The notes: generated by a model from the letters alone, not told the origin. A stretch of DNA of 25,024 nucleotides from CAZAQB01 sp964487155 (GCA_964487155.1 CAZAQB010000039.1:1-25024), one strand, 5' to 3'; shown: positions 7,288 to 15,498, numbered from the stretch's first letter. Made by a program: numbers and translations.

Positions 7288-7375
7288 CCGCGCCTCGTGG
7301 CGCTCTGCCAGACTGCATGCGACCGGTTGGGTGGCAACCCCGCGCCGCCGCCGGCCAAGCTGAGGAGTCCAGCCA

Positions 7376-9355
7376 ATGATCCCTGAACTAGGCCACGTCG
7401 CCCTGATCCTCGCCCTTTCCATGGCCCTGATCCAGGGCACGGTTCCGCTGCTGGGCGCAGCCCGGGGTGTGGTGGGCTGGATGGCGGTGGCGCGTCCCGC
7501 GGCCATGGGCCAGATGCTGTTCCTGACGGTGGCCATGGCGTGCCTGGCCCAGGGCTTCCTGGTCAACGACTTCAGCGTGGCCTACGTGGCCAACAACTCC
7601 AACACGGCGCTGCCCTGGTACTACCGGGTCACCGCCATCTGGGGCGGGCATGAGGGCTCCATGCTGCTGTGGGTGTTCATCCTAGGCGGCTGGCAGATGG
7701 CAGTGGCCGCTTACAGCCGCGCCCTGCCGGAGCGTTTCGGCGCCCGGGTGCTAGGAGTCATGGGAGTGGTGGCGGTGGGGTTCCTGCTGTTCACCCTGCT
7801 CACCTCCAACCCCTTCGACCGCATGTTCCCGGCGGCGGTGGAGGGTCGCGACCTGAACCCGCTGCTGCAGGACGTCGGACTGATCATCCATCCTCCCATG
7901 CTCTACATGGGCTACGTCGGCTTCTCGGTGGCCTTCTCCTTCGCCGTGGCGGCACTGCTGGGCGGCCGACTGGACGCGGCCTGGGCGCGTTGGTCCCGGC
8001 CCTGGACCACCGTCGCCTGGGTGTTCCTCACCGCCGGCATCGCACTGGGCAGCTGGTGGGCCTACTACGAGCTGGGCTGGGGCGGCTGGTGGTTCTGGGA
8101 TCCGGTGGAGAACGCCTCCTTCATGCCCTGGCTGGTGGGCACCGCCCTGATTCATTCCCTGGCGGTCACCGAGAAGCGCGGGGCGATGAAGAGCTGGACC
8201 GTGCTGCTGGCCATTTTCGCCTTCTCCCTGAGTCTTCTGGGAACTTTCCTGGTGCGCTCCGGCGTGCTTACTTCGGTGCATGCCTTCGCCACTGACCCGG
8301 CCCGGGGCGTGTTCATCCTGGCGCTGCTGCTGATCGTCATCGGCGTTTCCCTGGCCTTGTACGCCTGGCGGGCGCCCGCCATCCGCGGCGGCGGGCGCTT
8401 CGAGCTGTTCTCCCGGGAGACCGCCCTGCTGACAAACAACGCGCTGCTCACGGCGGCGGCGGCTACCGTGCTGCTGGGCACCCTCTACCCGCTGCTGCTG
8501 GACTCCCTGGGCATGGGCAAGATCTCGGTGGGCCCGCCCTACTTCAATGCCGTGTTCGTGCCCCTCACCCTGCCCCTGGTGTTCCTCGCCGGCATCGGCC
8601 CGCTGATGCGCTGGAAGCGCCAGGACGCCCGCGAGCTGGCCAATGGTCTGCGGGTCCCAGCGCTGCTGGTGCTGGCAGCCTGCGTCGGCGTGCTCATATG
8701 GACCTCCGGCATGCCGGTACTCACCATCGTTGGCGTGGCGGGAGCGATCTGGCTGGCGGTGACCACCCTCAAGGAGCTCTACGACCGGGTGGCGCACCGC
8801 GAGCGCCCCCTGCAGGCCCTGGGCCGCCTGCCCCGGAGCATCTGGGGCATGACCGTGGCCCATCTCGGGGTGGCCGTGTTCGTCGCCGGGGTGACGGTGG
8901 TGAGCACCTACGAGGTGGAGACCGACGTGCGCATGGCGCCGGGCGACACCACTGAGTTCGGCCCCTACACCATCCACTTTGCCGAGCTGACAGCGGTCCA
9001 GGGGCCCAACTACCAGGCCAGCGAGGGGCGCATGGAGATCAGCCGGGACGGCGAGCCGGTGGCGGTGCTGCGGCCCCAGAAGCGAACCTATCGGGTGCAG
9101 ACCCAGCCCATGACCGAGGCGGGCATCGATGCCGGCTTCACCCGGGACCTTTTCGTCGCCCTGGGCGAGCCTCTGGAGCAGAGCGATGCCTGGGCCATCC
9201 GGGTCCAGTACAAGCCCATGATGCGCTGGGTCTGGGGCGGCTGCGCCATCATGGCCCTGGGCGGCCTGCTGGCCGCTGCCGACCGGCGCTACAAGCGGCT
9301 GCTGGCGCGGGATAGCACTGCGGAGGCGGCGGCCGCCGGCCGCGTTTCGGCCTGA
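7376..9355 (+). CDS. ccmF: Haem lyase subunit CcmF
   Basis: Core of the System I holocytochrome c synthase, which with CcmH and CcmI joins haem from CcmE to CXXCH cysteines in the periplasm. The 659-residue length is typical. The start ATG follows GAGGAG. Multiple membrane helices are present. Key features are WGGHEGSMLLWV (90-100), His172 in IIHPPMLYMGYVG, the WWD segment GWGGWWFWDPVENASFMPW (234-252), His260 (ALIHSL), His302 (SVHAFA) and His496 (VAHLGV). These correspond to the four conserved CcmF histidines. A periplasmic domain follows at about 510-610, then a last helix. No frame damage is visible. Confidence 0.97.
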   Translation: MIPELGHVALILALSMALIQGTVPLLGAARGVVGWMAVARPAAMGQMLFLTVAMACLAQGFLVNDFSVAYVANNSNTALPWYYRVTAIWGGHEGSMLLWVFILGGWQMAVAAYSRALPERFGARVLGVMGVVAVGFLLFTLLTSNPFDRMFPAAVEGRDLNPLLQDVGLIIHPPMLYMGYVGFSVAFSFAVAALLGGRLDAAWARWSRPWTTVAWVFLTAGIALGSWWAYYELGWGGWWFWDPVENASFMPWLVGTALIHSLAVTEKRGAMKSWTVLLAIFAFSLSLLGTFLVRSGVLTSVHAFATDPARGVFILALLLIVIGVSLALYAWRAPAIRGGGRFELFSRETALLTNNALLTAAAATVLLGTLYPLLLDSLGMGKISVGPPYFNAVFVPLTLPLVFLAGIGPLMRWKRQDARELANGLRVPALLVLAACVGVLIWTSGMPVLTIVGVAGAIWLAVTTLKELYDRVAHRERPLQALGRLPRSIWGMTVAHLGVAVFVAGVTVVSTYEVETDVRMAPGDTTEFGPYTIHFAELTAVQGPNYQASEGRMEISRDGEPVAVLRPQKRTYRVQTQPMTEAGIDAGFTRDLFVALGEPLEQSDAWAIRVQYKPMMRWVWGGCAIMALGGLLAAADRRYKRLLARDSTAEAAAAGRVSA

Positions 9356-9367
9356 CCGCGAGCCCGC

Positions 9368-9448
9368 GCTCCGGCTAAGCGCCGGAGCCTGGAGTGGAAC
9401 CCGCTTGTCGGGTACCGGGGACCAGCGCATCCGCGCCGGTCCCCGGTA
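9368..9448. repeat. Two hairpins in the ccmF-ccmH gap
   Basis: GCTCCGGC at 9368-9375 pairs with 9381-9388 (8 bp, 5-nt loop), and TACCGGGGACC at 9413-9423 pairs with 9438-9448 (11 bp, 14-nt loop). Neither is followed by a T-run. They occupy the position where ccmG often lies and may stabilise or attenuate the operon mRNA. Confidence 0.55.
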
Positions 9449-9484
9449 TCCGAAACACGGCCCGCGGGGCCGGGAGAGTCATAG

Positions 9485-9952
9485 ATGCAATGGTTGCGTG
9501 CCGCTGTGTGCGGGGCCCTGCTGGCGGTTTCAATGCCGGGCTTTGCTGACGAGCTCTACGAGTTCGAGAACCCGGCCGAGCAGCAGCGCTTCTGGGCGCT
9601 GACCGAGCAGCTGCGCTGCCTGGTCTGCCAGGGGCAGAGCATCGCCGAATCCCACGCGCCGCTCGCCACCGACCTCCGCGACCAGACCTACCGGATGGTG
9701 CAGGAGGGGCGTTCCGACCAGGAGATCATCCAGTACATGACCGCCCGCTACGGCGACTTCGTGCTGTTCCGCCCCCCGGTGCAGAGCAGCACCTACCTGC
9801 TCTGGTTCGGACCCTTTGCGGTGCTGCTGGTGGGGCTGGTGGTGATGCTGCGGGTGGCGCGCCGGCGCCGCACGGAGCCACAGGCGGAACTTAGCACCGA
9901 ACAACGCGACCTGGCCCGCCGGGTGCTTTCGGAGGAGGACGACCCTCGATGA
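9485..9952 (+). CDS. ccmH: Cytochrome c maturation thiol protein CcmH (CcmL/NrfF type)
   Basis: Membrane-anchored periplasmic thiol protein that keeps apocytochrome CXXCH cysteines reduced and works with CcmF. The 155-residue product has a signal peptide (1-21, PGFA/D), the family motif LRCLVCQ with Cys45 and Cys48, and one membrane helix at about 103-125 followed by an Arg-rich stop. This is the short one-domain form, with the TPR part encoded separately by ccmI. The start has GGGAGAG upstream. Its last four bases overlap the ccmI start (ATGA), indicating coupled translation. No ccmG (DsbE thioredoxin) precedes it, which is unusual for this gene order. Confidence 0.95.
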   Translation: MQWLRAAVCGALLAVSMPGFADELYEFENPAEQQRFWALTEQLRCLVCQGQSIAESHAPLATDLRDQTYRMVQEGRSDQEIIQYMTARYGDFVLFRPPVQSSTYLLWFGPFAVLLVGLVVMLRVARRRRTEPQAELSTEQRDLARRVLSEEDDPR

Positions 9953-11199
9953 GTCTCTGGTTCTGGCTGGCCGCGGCGGCCATGGTGGTGCTGGCGACAG
10001 TCATGGTGGTGTGGCCCATGCTTCGGCCAGGCAGGAGTTCGCCCAGGAACGCCGAGAAGAACGCCAACGCGGTCATCTATCGCCGGCGCCTGAAGGAGCT
10101 GGCGGCCGAGCGGGAGCAGGGCGTACTGGACGAGGCGTCCTACCAGCAGGCCCGCGAGGAACTGGAACGGGCCCTGGTGGACGACCTGACGGACACGCCG
10201 GAGGACGCGGCCGAGGCGGCGGCCTCGGACCCGCGCCGGGGCCGCTGGCTGGCGCCGATGGCGGCGCTGCTGGTGGTGGCCCTGACCGCGGGCCTGTACG
10301 CGGCCAACAACCCGCTCCAGGAGATGCGCGACGCCGAGCTGATGGCCCGCGCCGGCAGTGATTCCGCCGCCCGCCAGGAGTTCCTGGAGCGCCACATCGA
10401 GCGCATCGAGGAGTCGGTCCAGGAGCGGCCCGAGGACACCGAGGCCTGGGCCAGCCTCGCTCAGGCCTATCGCATGATGGGCCGGCCCGAGCGGGCCGCC
10501 GACGCCTTCTCCCAGGTGGTGGCGCTCACCAACCGCGCCCCGGACGCCCTGGCCGACTACGCCGAGGCCCTCGCCCTGGTGGCTGGCGGCAACAACGTTC
10601 CGGACCGGTCCTATGCCCTCTCCGAGGAGGCGCTGCGGGGCGCCCCCATGCTGCCCAAGGCCCTATGGCTGGGCGGGATCGGCGCGGCGGAGCGGGGCGA
10701 CCTGGCCGCCGCCCGGGAGCGCTTCTCCCGGCTGCTCAGCATGGTTCCGCCGGACGCCCCGGTGCGTGCCCGGGTGGAAGAAGCCCTGCGCCAGGTGGGC
10801 GGCGAGCCGGAACAGCAGGCAGCAGCCCAGCCGGCGGCCGGTGGCGGCGCCGCCCTGCAGGTGCAGGTCACGCTGGCGCCGGAACTCACCGATCGGGTAA
10901 GCGCCGGCGACACGGTTTTCGTTCTGGCCCGCGCCGCCGAGGGGCCGCGGGCCCCGCTGGCGGTGCAGAGGCTCACCGTGGCCGACCTGCCGGTCAGCCT
11001 CACCCTGAGCGACAGCATGGCCATGGTGCAGGGCATGAACCTGTCGCGTTTCGACCAGGTGGTGGTGGTGGCCCAGGTCTCCCGGAGCGGCCAGGCGGGC
11101 GCCCAGGCGGGCGACCTGCAGGGCAGCAGTGCCCCGGTGGCACCCAGCAGCGATCAACCGGTGCGGGTCACCATCGACGAAGTGGTGGGCGGCCAGTGA
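9949..11199 (+). CDS. ccmI: Cytochrome c maturation protein CcmI (CycH)
   Basis: Binds C-terminal helices of apocytochromes and delivers them to the CcmF/CcmH lyase. The 416-residue product has a first membrane helix (about 4-21), a cytoplasmic charged loop with the typical RRRLKELAAEREQGVLDEASY stretch, a second helix (about 103-122), and periplasmic TPR repeats (about 140-280, including WASLAQAYRMMGRPERAADAF). A beta-rich C-terminal domain follows from about 300 (VQVTLAPEL...VFVLARAAEGPRAPLAV...). A low-complexity Ala/Gln linker separates TPR and C-terminal domains. Overlap with ccmH is 4 bp. An FNR-like box begins 15 bp after its stop. Confidence 0.94.
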   Translation: MSLWFWLAAAAMVVLATVMVVWPMLRPGRSSPRNAEKNANAVIYRRRLKELAAEREQGVLDEASYQQAREELERALVDDLTDTPEDAAEAAASDPRRGRWLAPMAALLVVALTAGLYAANNPLQEMRDAELMARAGSDSAARQEFLERHIERIEESVQERPEDTEAWASLAQAYRMMGRPERAADAFSQVVALTNRAPDALADYAEALALVAGGNNVPDRSYALSEEALRGAPMLPKALWLGGIGAAERGDLAAARERFSRLLSMVPPDAPVRARVEEALRQVGGEPEQQAAAQPAAGGGAALQVQVTLAPELTDRVSAGDTVFVLARAAEGPRAPLAVQRLTVADLPVSLTLSDSMAMVQGMNLSRFDQVVVVAQVSRSGQAGAQAGDLQGSSAPVAPSSDQPVRVTIDEVVGGQ

Positions 11200-11213
11200 C
11201 CGGCCTTCCGCCA

Positions 11214-11227
11214 TTGATACATGTCAA
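11214..11227 (+). promoter_or_regulatory. FNR-like box
   Basis: TTGATACATGTCAA matches the FNR/Anr consensus TTGAT-N4-ATCAA at 9 of 10 positions. It lies in the 236-bp gap after ccmI. A weak -10-like TAGGCT at 11250-11255 sits at the distance expected for a class II FNR promoter (box centred near -41.5), putting a start near 11262. An intrinsic terminator at 11310-11339 lies before the next gene, so the box may drive a short transcript, or the downstream operon if the terminator is leaky. Confidence 0.55.
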
Positions 11228-11305
11228 TGGGCCCGGCGGGCGCCGGCCATAGGCTTGACTCCACGGTGCCGCCCCGCTGGGCGGCCCGAAAAGATTGGCA
11301 AGCCA

Positions 11306-11339
11306 GGGGGGGGTGCCCGTGCACGGGAGCCCCCTTTTT
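11306..11339 (+). terminator. Intrinsic terminator of the ccm operon
   Basis: A G-rich arm (11306-11318) pairs with 11324-11334 around the palindrome CCCGTGCACGGG (11316-11327), giving a GC-rich stem with a two-base internal mismatch, followed directly by TTTTT at 11335-11339. It should end transcription from ccmI or from an FNR-dependent start near 11262. Confidence 0.75.
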
Positions 11340-11435
11340 GGTGAACCACCGGCATTGCCTTGCGTGCCGGGGCGATTTACGGACCGGAATCGGGTCCGGA
11401 TGTGTCGGACCGGTGGTGACAGGCAGGAGGACAAC

Positions 11436-11879
11436 ATGGCGGCAAAACTGATTCGAAGCGGGGTGGCGGCGCTGGCGCTCTGCATCCTCGCCCTGGTGGT
11501 GCTGGGGGCCTCCCCGGACCCGGCCCGGGCGGAGTATGGGGATGTGGTGATCAACAACTACTCCGAGGAGGCCGGCATGCGGCCCGTGGTGTTTCCCCAC
11601 TGGTTCCACCGGATCCGGTTCCGCTGCAAGGTTTGCCATGCCGACCTGGGATTCGAGTTCAAGGCCGGCGGCAACGACATCAACATGCTGAAGATCATCG
11701 AGGGCGCCTACTGCGGGGCCTGCCACAACGGCGAGGTGGCCTGGGACGTGCAGAACTGCGACCTGTGCCACTCGGCCAAGCCGGGCACGCCGACCCAGGT
11801 GCACGAGAGCACCATGCAGAGCCTGATCAGTCCCGCCGCGCCGAGCAGCAGCGCTGGCGGCTCCAGCGGCGGGCAGTGA
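11436..11879 (+). CDS. Periplasmic trihaem cytochrome, c7-like (copy A)
   Basis: Small electron carrier with three haems. The ATG at 11436 is well placed after AGGAGG (11425-11430) and gives 147 residues. The signal peptide ends near residue 32 (ARA/E). CXXCH motifs are CKVCH, CGACH and CDLCH. HWFHR shortly before the first haem and a histidine after the last (VHES) provide the three extra ligands needed for three bis-His haems. Length and spacing fit the c7 trihaem class. A Ser/Ala/Gly-rich tail follows. The protein at 14172 is clearly related (shared EYGD[VI]V, FPHWFHRIRF, CGACHNG). It heads a tight cytochrome cluster and is followed 10 bp later by another trihaem gene. Confidence 0.92.
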   Translation: MAAKLIRSGVAALALCILALVVLGASPDPARAEYGDVVINNYSEEAGMRPVVFPHWFHRIRFRCKVCHADLGFEFKAGGNDINMLKIIEGAYCGACHNGEVAWDVQNCDLCHSAKPGTPTQVHESTMQSLISPAAPSSSAGGSSGGQ

Positions 11880-11889
11880 GGAGGTCGCC

Positions 11890-12507
11890 ATGAAGCGCAT
11901 CGCTATCACCGTGATCTGCCTCGGTCTCCTGCTGAGTGCCGCCGCGGCGCTGGTCCAGGCCCAGCAGGGGAGCGCCAATCCCAACAGCTTCAACCGGTTG
12001 ATGAGCAAGGGGGAACCCTGCAACCAGCCGGCGCCGGAAGACGGTATCCACGACCCGGCCAGCCCCGGCACCCAGCAGTTGCAGTCGCCGGTGCTGGCCT
12101 TCGAGCCGCTGCCCGATACGAGGGCCGGCAACTGCGTGGACTGGGTGCAGTCCCTGGAGGGCGGCGCCATCGACCCCCGCTGGTCCCGGGACAACCCCGA
12201 CGCCAAGCCCATGGTGTTCGATCTGAACATCGTGCGGGAGGTGAAGGGCTCCATGCCCGATGTGGTCTACCCCCACAAGCAGCACACCGAGTGGCTGGAC
12301 TGTTCCAACTGCCATCCCAAAATCTTCGTGCCCAAGAAGGGAGCCAACCAGATCAGCATGGCTGCCATCCTGCTGGGGGAGAAGTGCGGGGTTTGCCACG
12401 GCAAGGTGGCCTTCCCGGTATCCAACTGCCTGCGCTGCCACGCCCGCTCCAAGCGGGTCCAGGCCCAGTCCACGGCCGATTCCGGCGCGCCGGCCTCAGG
12501 ACAGTAG
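11890..12507 (+). CDS. Periplasmic trihaem cytochrome (copy B)
   Basis: The 205-residue exported protein has a signal peptide (1-24, VQA/Q), a haem-free N-terminal part and three CXXCH sites in the second half (CSNCH, CGVCH, CLRCH). YPHKQHTEWLDCSNCH supplies two likely distal His ligands, and a conserved His in DGIHDPASPG may be the third. The N-terminal part shares QLQSP, a DP/EPLP stretch and NCVDWVQSLEGGAIDPR with the protein at 13559, so the two are paralogues. GAGGTCGCC before the ATG gives a ribosome site. Likely role: electron transfer across the periplasm, perhaps docking to a partner through the conserved N-terminal region (inference). Confidence 0.9.
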   Translation: MKRIAITVICLGLLLSAAAALVQAQQGSANPNSFNRLMSKGEPCNQPAPEDGIHDPASPGTQQLQSPVLAFEPLPDTRAGNCVDWVQSLEGGAIDPRWSRDNPDAKPMVFDLNIVREVKGSMPDVVYPHKQHTEWLDCSNCHPKIFVPKKGANQISMAAILLGEKCGVCHGKVAFPVSNCLRCHARSKRVQAQSTADSGAPASGQ

Positions 12508-12516
12508 GGGGGAGCC

Positions 12517-13572
12517 ATGACTGATCGCAGAGCCAGTCTTCCCGGACCGACCCTGCTGCTCGCCCTGATTGCCCTGGGCGTGGGCGCCTGCCAGGCCAAC
12601 CCGCCGGCGGAGCAGGAACCCTCGGCAGCCCGCCCGCAGCAGCCGGAGGCGCCTGCGCCCGAGTCCGGCGGGGGCGCGGCGGCGAATGATTCGACCGCGG
12701 AGGATCCTGAGCAGCAGCAGCAGCTGGCGCAGGCGAAGCCGGCGCCCAACGATCCGGCTCCGGCCGCGGATCCCCCGGCCGCCGGCAGCGGCTCGGTGGA
12801 GGGCAACCTGTACTTCGTGCAGACCCTCATCGAGCGCTCGTCGATGGCGCAGAAGGTGACCGCCAGCGCCAGCCCCGATGCCCTGGCCAAGCGCGACCAG
12901 GCCCGGGCCAAGTACCTGGAGGCCCGCAAGGCGTCATCCCAGGGCGACACGGATGCCGCCCAGCAGGCCCTCAATGAGGCCAAGATGCTGATGTTCCAGG
13001 CGGCCCGGCTGGCAGACAAGGACCAGGTGCTGGCGGGCAAGCGCCAGTCCGACTACCAGAACCGGCTCGGCAGCGTGGAGGCCCTGATGGCGGCCCACGA
13101 ACGGGTCACTGAGACCAAGGGCCAGCAGGATCTCCACCGCCAGCTCGAGCCCCGAGTGCAGGAGCGCGTTCAGAAGGCCAAGGACCTGGCCGCCGCCGAG
13201 AGCTACGACCAGGCCCGCGCCGTGCTGGACGAGGCCTACCTGTCGGTGAAGGCCTCCCTGGAGCGGCTGCGGGGCGGGGACACCCTGGTGCGCTCCCTGA
13301 ACTTCGCCACCAAGGAAGAGGAATACCGCTACGAACTGGACCGCAACGAGACCTTGCGCATGCTGGTAAACGTGTTGCTCAAGGAGCGTCTCAAGCAGCA
13401 GTCGGTGGCGCGCATGGTGGATAGCCACATGGCCAAGGCCATGGAGCTGCGCGAAGAGGCGGAGGCCCAGGCGGAGTCCGGTGACTACCAGAACGCCATC
13501 GACACGCTGGACGCCTCGACCCGGCGGATCATTCGGGGCATCCGCAGTGCAGGGGTCTATGTGCCTGGCTGA
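12517..13572 (+). CDS. Helical lipoprotein of unknown function
   Basis: The 351-residue product has a lipobox LGVGAC (Cys25, followed by Gln, favouring outer-membrane sorting). A Pro/Ala/Glu/Gln-rich linker runs to about residue 90. The rest is a long charged helical domain with TPR-like spacing of Ala, Leu and Gly (for example YLEARKASSQGDTDAAQQAL, SGDYQNAIDTLDASTRR). No cofactor motif is present and I do not recognise a family. It lies between two pairs of trihaem cytochromes and overlaps the next gene by 14 bp, so it is probably made with them. A scaffold holding trihaem carriers near the outer membrane would fit; that is inference. Confidence 0.8.
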   Translation: MTDRRASLPGPTLLLALIALGVGACQANPPAEQEPSAARPQQPEAPAPESGGGAAANDSTAEDPEQQQQLAQAKPAPNDPAPAADPPAAGSGSVEGNLYFVQTLIERSSMAQKVTASASPDALAKRDQARAKYLEARKASSQGDTDAAQQALNEAKMLMFQAARLADKDQVLAGKRQSDYQNRLGSVEALMAAHERVTETKGQQDLHRQLEPRVQERVQKAKDLAAAESYDQARAVLDEAYLSVKASLERLRGGDTLVRSLNFATKEEEYRYELDRNETLRMLVNVLLKERLKQQSVARMVDSHMAKAMELREEAEAQAESGDYQNAIDTLDASTRRIIRGIRSAGVYVPG

Positions 13573-14194
13573 TCCGGGCACGCTGCGGCGATGGCTTGGC
13601 GCCGCGGTGCTGACCCTGCTGGCCCTGCCGGCCGCCGGCCGGGAGGCCGAACTGGTGGAGTTCGACCGCTCACGGGCTGCCGACTGCCTGCCGCTGCAGT
13701 ACGATCGGGGCTGGCCGGCCATTCCCGACGATGGCCTGCATGAAGCCGGCAGCCCCGCGGCAGAGCTGCTTCAGTCGCCGGCCTCGGCACTGGATCCGCT
13801 GCCGCCGGACACCGCCGGAAACCTGGTGGACTGGATCCAGGCCTACCAGGAGGGGGCCATTGAGCCCCGCCCAAGGCGCTCCGGCTCCGGGGAGATCCGC
13901 ACCCGGGACACCAACATCCTGATGAAGACCACCGGTTCGTCTGCCTATGTTCTGTTCCCCCACCGGCCTCACACCCAGTGGCTGGCCTGCGAGAACTGTC
14001 ACGACGCCATGTTCCGAAGGGAGGTGGGCACCACTCCGTTCACCATGATGGACATCCTGCAAGGCCGCTCCTGCGGCCGCTGCCATGGGGCCGTGGCCTT
14101 CCCGCTCACCGAGTGCAATCGCTGCCACAGCGTCTCGCCCCAGACCGAGCTGCCCATTGTGTTCTGCCCCGATGCGCTACCGGCGCCCGACTGA
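13559..14194 (+). CDS. Periplasmic trihaem cytochrome (copy B')
   Basis: Paralogue of the protein at 11890. The ATG at 13559 overlaps the lipoprotein gene by 14 bp and gives 211 residues with a signal peptide (ends about residue 26, AAG/R). CXXCH sites are CENCH, CGRCH and CNRCH. Shared blocks with copy B are DGLHEAGSP, LLQSP, NLVDWIQAYQEGAIEPR, FPHRPHTQWLACENCH and CHGAVAFPLTECNRCH. Likely extra haem ligands are the His in DGLH and the two in FPHRPH. Sequence divergence is considerable, so the duplication is old or the copies have specialised. The last 23 bp overlap the next gene. Confidence 0.9.
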   Translation: MCLADPGTLRRWLGAAVLTLLALPAAGREAELVEFDRSRAADCLPLQYDRGWPAIPDDGLHEAGSPAAELLQSPASALDPLPPDTAGNLVDWIQAYQEGAIEPRPRRSGSGEIRTRDTNILMKTTGSSAYVLFPHRPHTQWLACENCHDAMFRREVGTTPFTMMDILQGRSCGRCHGAVAFPLTECNRCHSVSPQTELPIVFCPDALPAPD

Positions 14195-14588
14195 CGCCCG
14201 GCGGCTTTCCGCCAGGCGCCTCGCCCTGCTGGCCGCGGCGCTGCTGCTCGGCGTTGCCTGCTTCCAGGCGGGGCAGGCCGAGTACGGTGATATCGTGCTC
14301 AACGAGCGGGCCGAGAGCGAAGGCATGCAGCCCGTCATTTTCCCCCACTGGTTCCATCGTATCCGCTTCCAGTGCCGGGTCTGCCACCTGGAACTGGGAT
14401 TCCGGATGCGCGCCGGCGCCAACCAGATCCGCATGGCCGACATCGCCGCTGGCGCCTTCTGCGGCGCCTGCCACAACGGCCGTATTGCCTGGAGCACCGA
14501 CAACTGTGGGCTTTGCCACAGCGGGCGGTCGGGACTGCCCACCGGGGTGGTGGGCGGCCACGAGACCGGAGGTCCCGGTGTCTTCTAG
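14172..14588 (+). CDS. Periplasmic trihaem cytochrome, c7-like (copy A')
   Basis: Paralogue of the protein at 11436. The ATG at 14172 gives 138 residues with an Arg-rich n-region and a signal peptide ending near residue 36 (GQA/E). The CXXCH sites CRVCH, CGACH and CGLCH, the FPHWFHRIRF block before haem 1 and a late His (GGHE) give three bis-His haems, as in copy A. The start lies inside the end of the upstream gene and the stop inside the NHL lipoprotein gene, showing a compact operon. Together with copies A, B and B', this completes an A-B-lipoprotein-B'-A' order. Confidence 0.91.
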   Translation: MRYRRPTDARRLSARRLALLAAALLLGVACFQAGQAEYGDIVLNERAESEGMQPVIFPHWFHRIRFQCRVCHLELGFRMRAGANQIRMADIAAGAFCGACHNGRIAWSTDNCGLCHSGRSGLPTGVVGGHETGGPGVF

Positions 14589-15498
14589 AGGGGCCCCGGC
14601 CCTGCCGCCCGTCCTGCTGGCCGCGGCCCTGCTGCTTGCCTCCTGCGCCGACTTCAAGGACGCAGTGACCGGCGGAGCCGGGGCGGCGCCCGTGGCCCTC
14701 CCGGCCGGCCCGCTGCGCCTGGAGCGCGTTGCGCGCTTCGGCCCCACGGATCCCCAGACCCGGGATCTGGCGGTGCCCGGCTCGGTCGCCGGGCGCTTCA
14801 GCGAGGTGTTCGTGGTGGACCAGGCCCGCCGCGCGCTGCTGCGTATCGACCGCTTCTCCCTGGAGCCCGCCCGGGCGATCACCTCGGGGGTGGACGCCGA
14901 CGCCCAGGTCTGGGTGGAGCCCAGGCGGGGCGATGTGCTGCTGGCGGAGCCGGACCGCCACCGGGTGAGCCGGCTGACCGTCGACGGCCAGCTGGTTGCG
15001 GAGTACTCCACCGGCCTGGTCCGGCCCCTGGAGGCGGCCCTGGCCGGGTTCCCGGAATCCGTCTGGGTGGCCGACGACGGCAGCGGCCGTATCGCCGGCT
15101 TCGCCGCCTCGGGCGCGCCCATCCGCCGCCTCGGCGGCACCGGGGGCCTGGCGTTTCCTGAGGCCGGCTTCTTCGCGTTGGCCACGGGCGGCGACCTGCT
15201 GGTGGTGCTCGGCCGGGCCGGGAGCCTGTGGCGCCTGGACCCAGACAACGAACGGGTCTACCAGCTCGCCCCGCGCACACCGCCCGGGGTCTGGCGGGTG
15301 GCGGTGGACGACTGCGGCCGGCTGTTCACCGGCACCGAGGCGGGACAGCTCTACGCGCTGGACAAGGAGGGCTGGCGGCGGCTGGAGCTGGACCTGACCC
15401 GGCTTGCCGATCTCTACGCCGCGGGCGGCGAGCTGTTCGTCGCTGACGGCGCGGAAGGCCGGGTGGATGTCTACCGGATCGAGCCGCGCTGCCCGTGA
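14578..15498 (+). CDS. NHL-type beta-propeller lipoprotein 1
   Basis: The GTG at 14578, preceded by GGAGG at 14568-14572, is the likely start. It overlaps the trihaem gene by 11 bp and gives 306 residues. The lipobox is LLASC followed by Ala, favouring the outer membrane. The body has repeated propeller blades with motifs such as EVFVVDQARRALLRID, DVLLAEPDRHRVSRLTVDG, SVWVADDGSGRIAGFAASG and GELFVADGAEGRVDVYRIE. Such proteins usually act as binding scaffolds rather than enzymes. Position between trihaem cytochromes and the 11-haem protein suggests a structural partner. The next gene overlaps by 4 bp. Confidence 0.87.
   Translation: MSSRGAPALPPVLLAAALLLASCADFKDAVTGGAGAAPVALPAGPLRLERVARFGPTDPQTRDLAVPGSVAGRFSEVFVVDQARRALLRIDRFSLEPARAITSGVDADAQVWVEPRRGDVLLAEPDRHRVSRLTVDGQLVAEYSTGLVRPLEAALAGFPESVWVADDGSGRIAGFAASGAPIRRLGGTGGLAFPEAGFFALATGGDLLVVLGRAGSLWRLDPDNERVYQLAPRTPPGVWRVAVDDCGRLFTGTEAGQLYALDKEGWRRLELDLTRLADLYAAGGELFVADGAEGRVDVYRIEPRCP

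Noticed and set aside
7261..7386. Possible ccmD-like small ORF between ccmC and ccmF
   Set aside because: The 41-codon frame has no membrane helix or CcmD pattern and runs into ccmF.
7751..9430. 559-codon minus-strand frame opposite ccmF
   Set aside because: Composition is His/Gln/Gly/Arg-rich with no domain pattern. ccmF on the plus strand has every expected motif, so this is a shadow frame.
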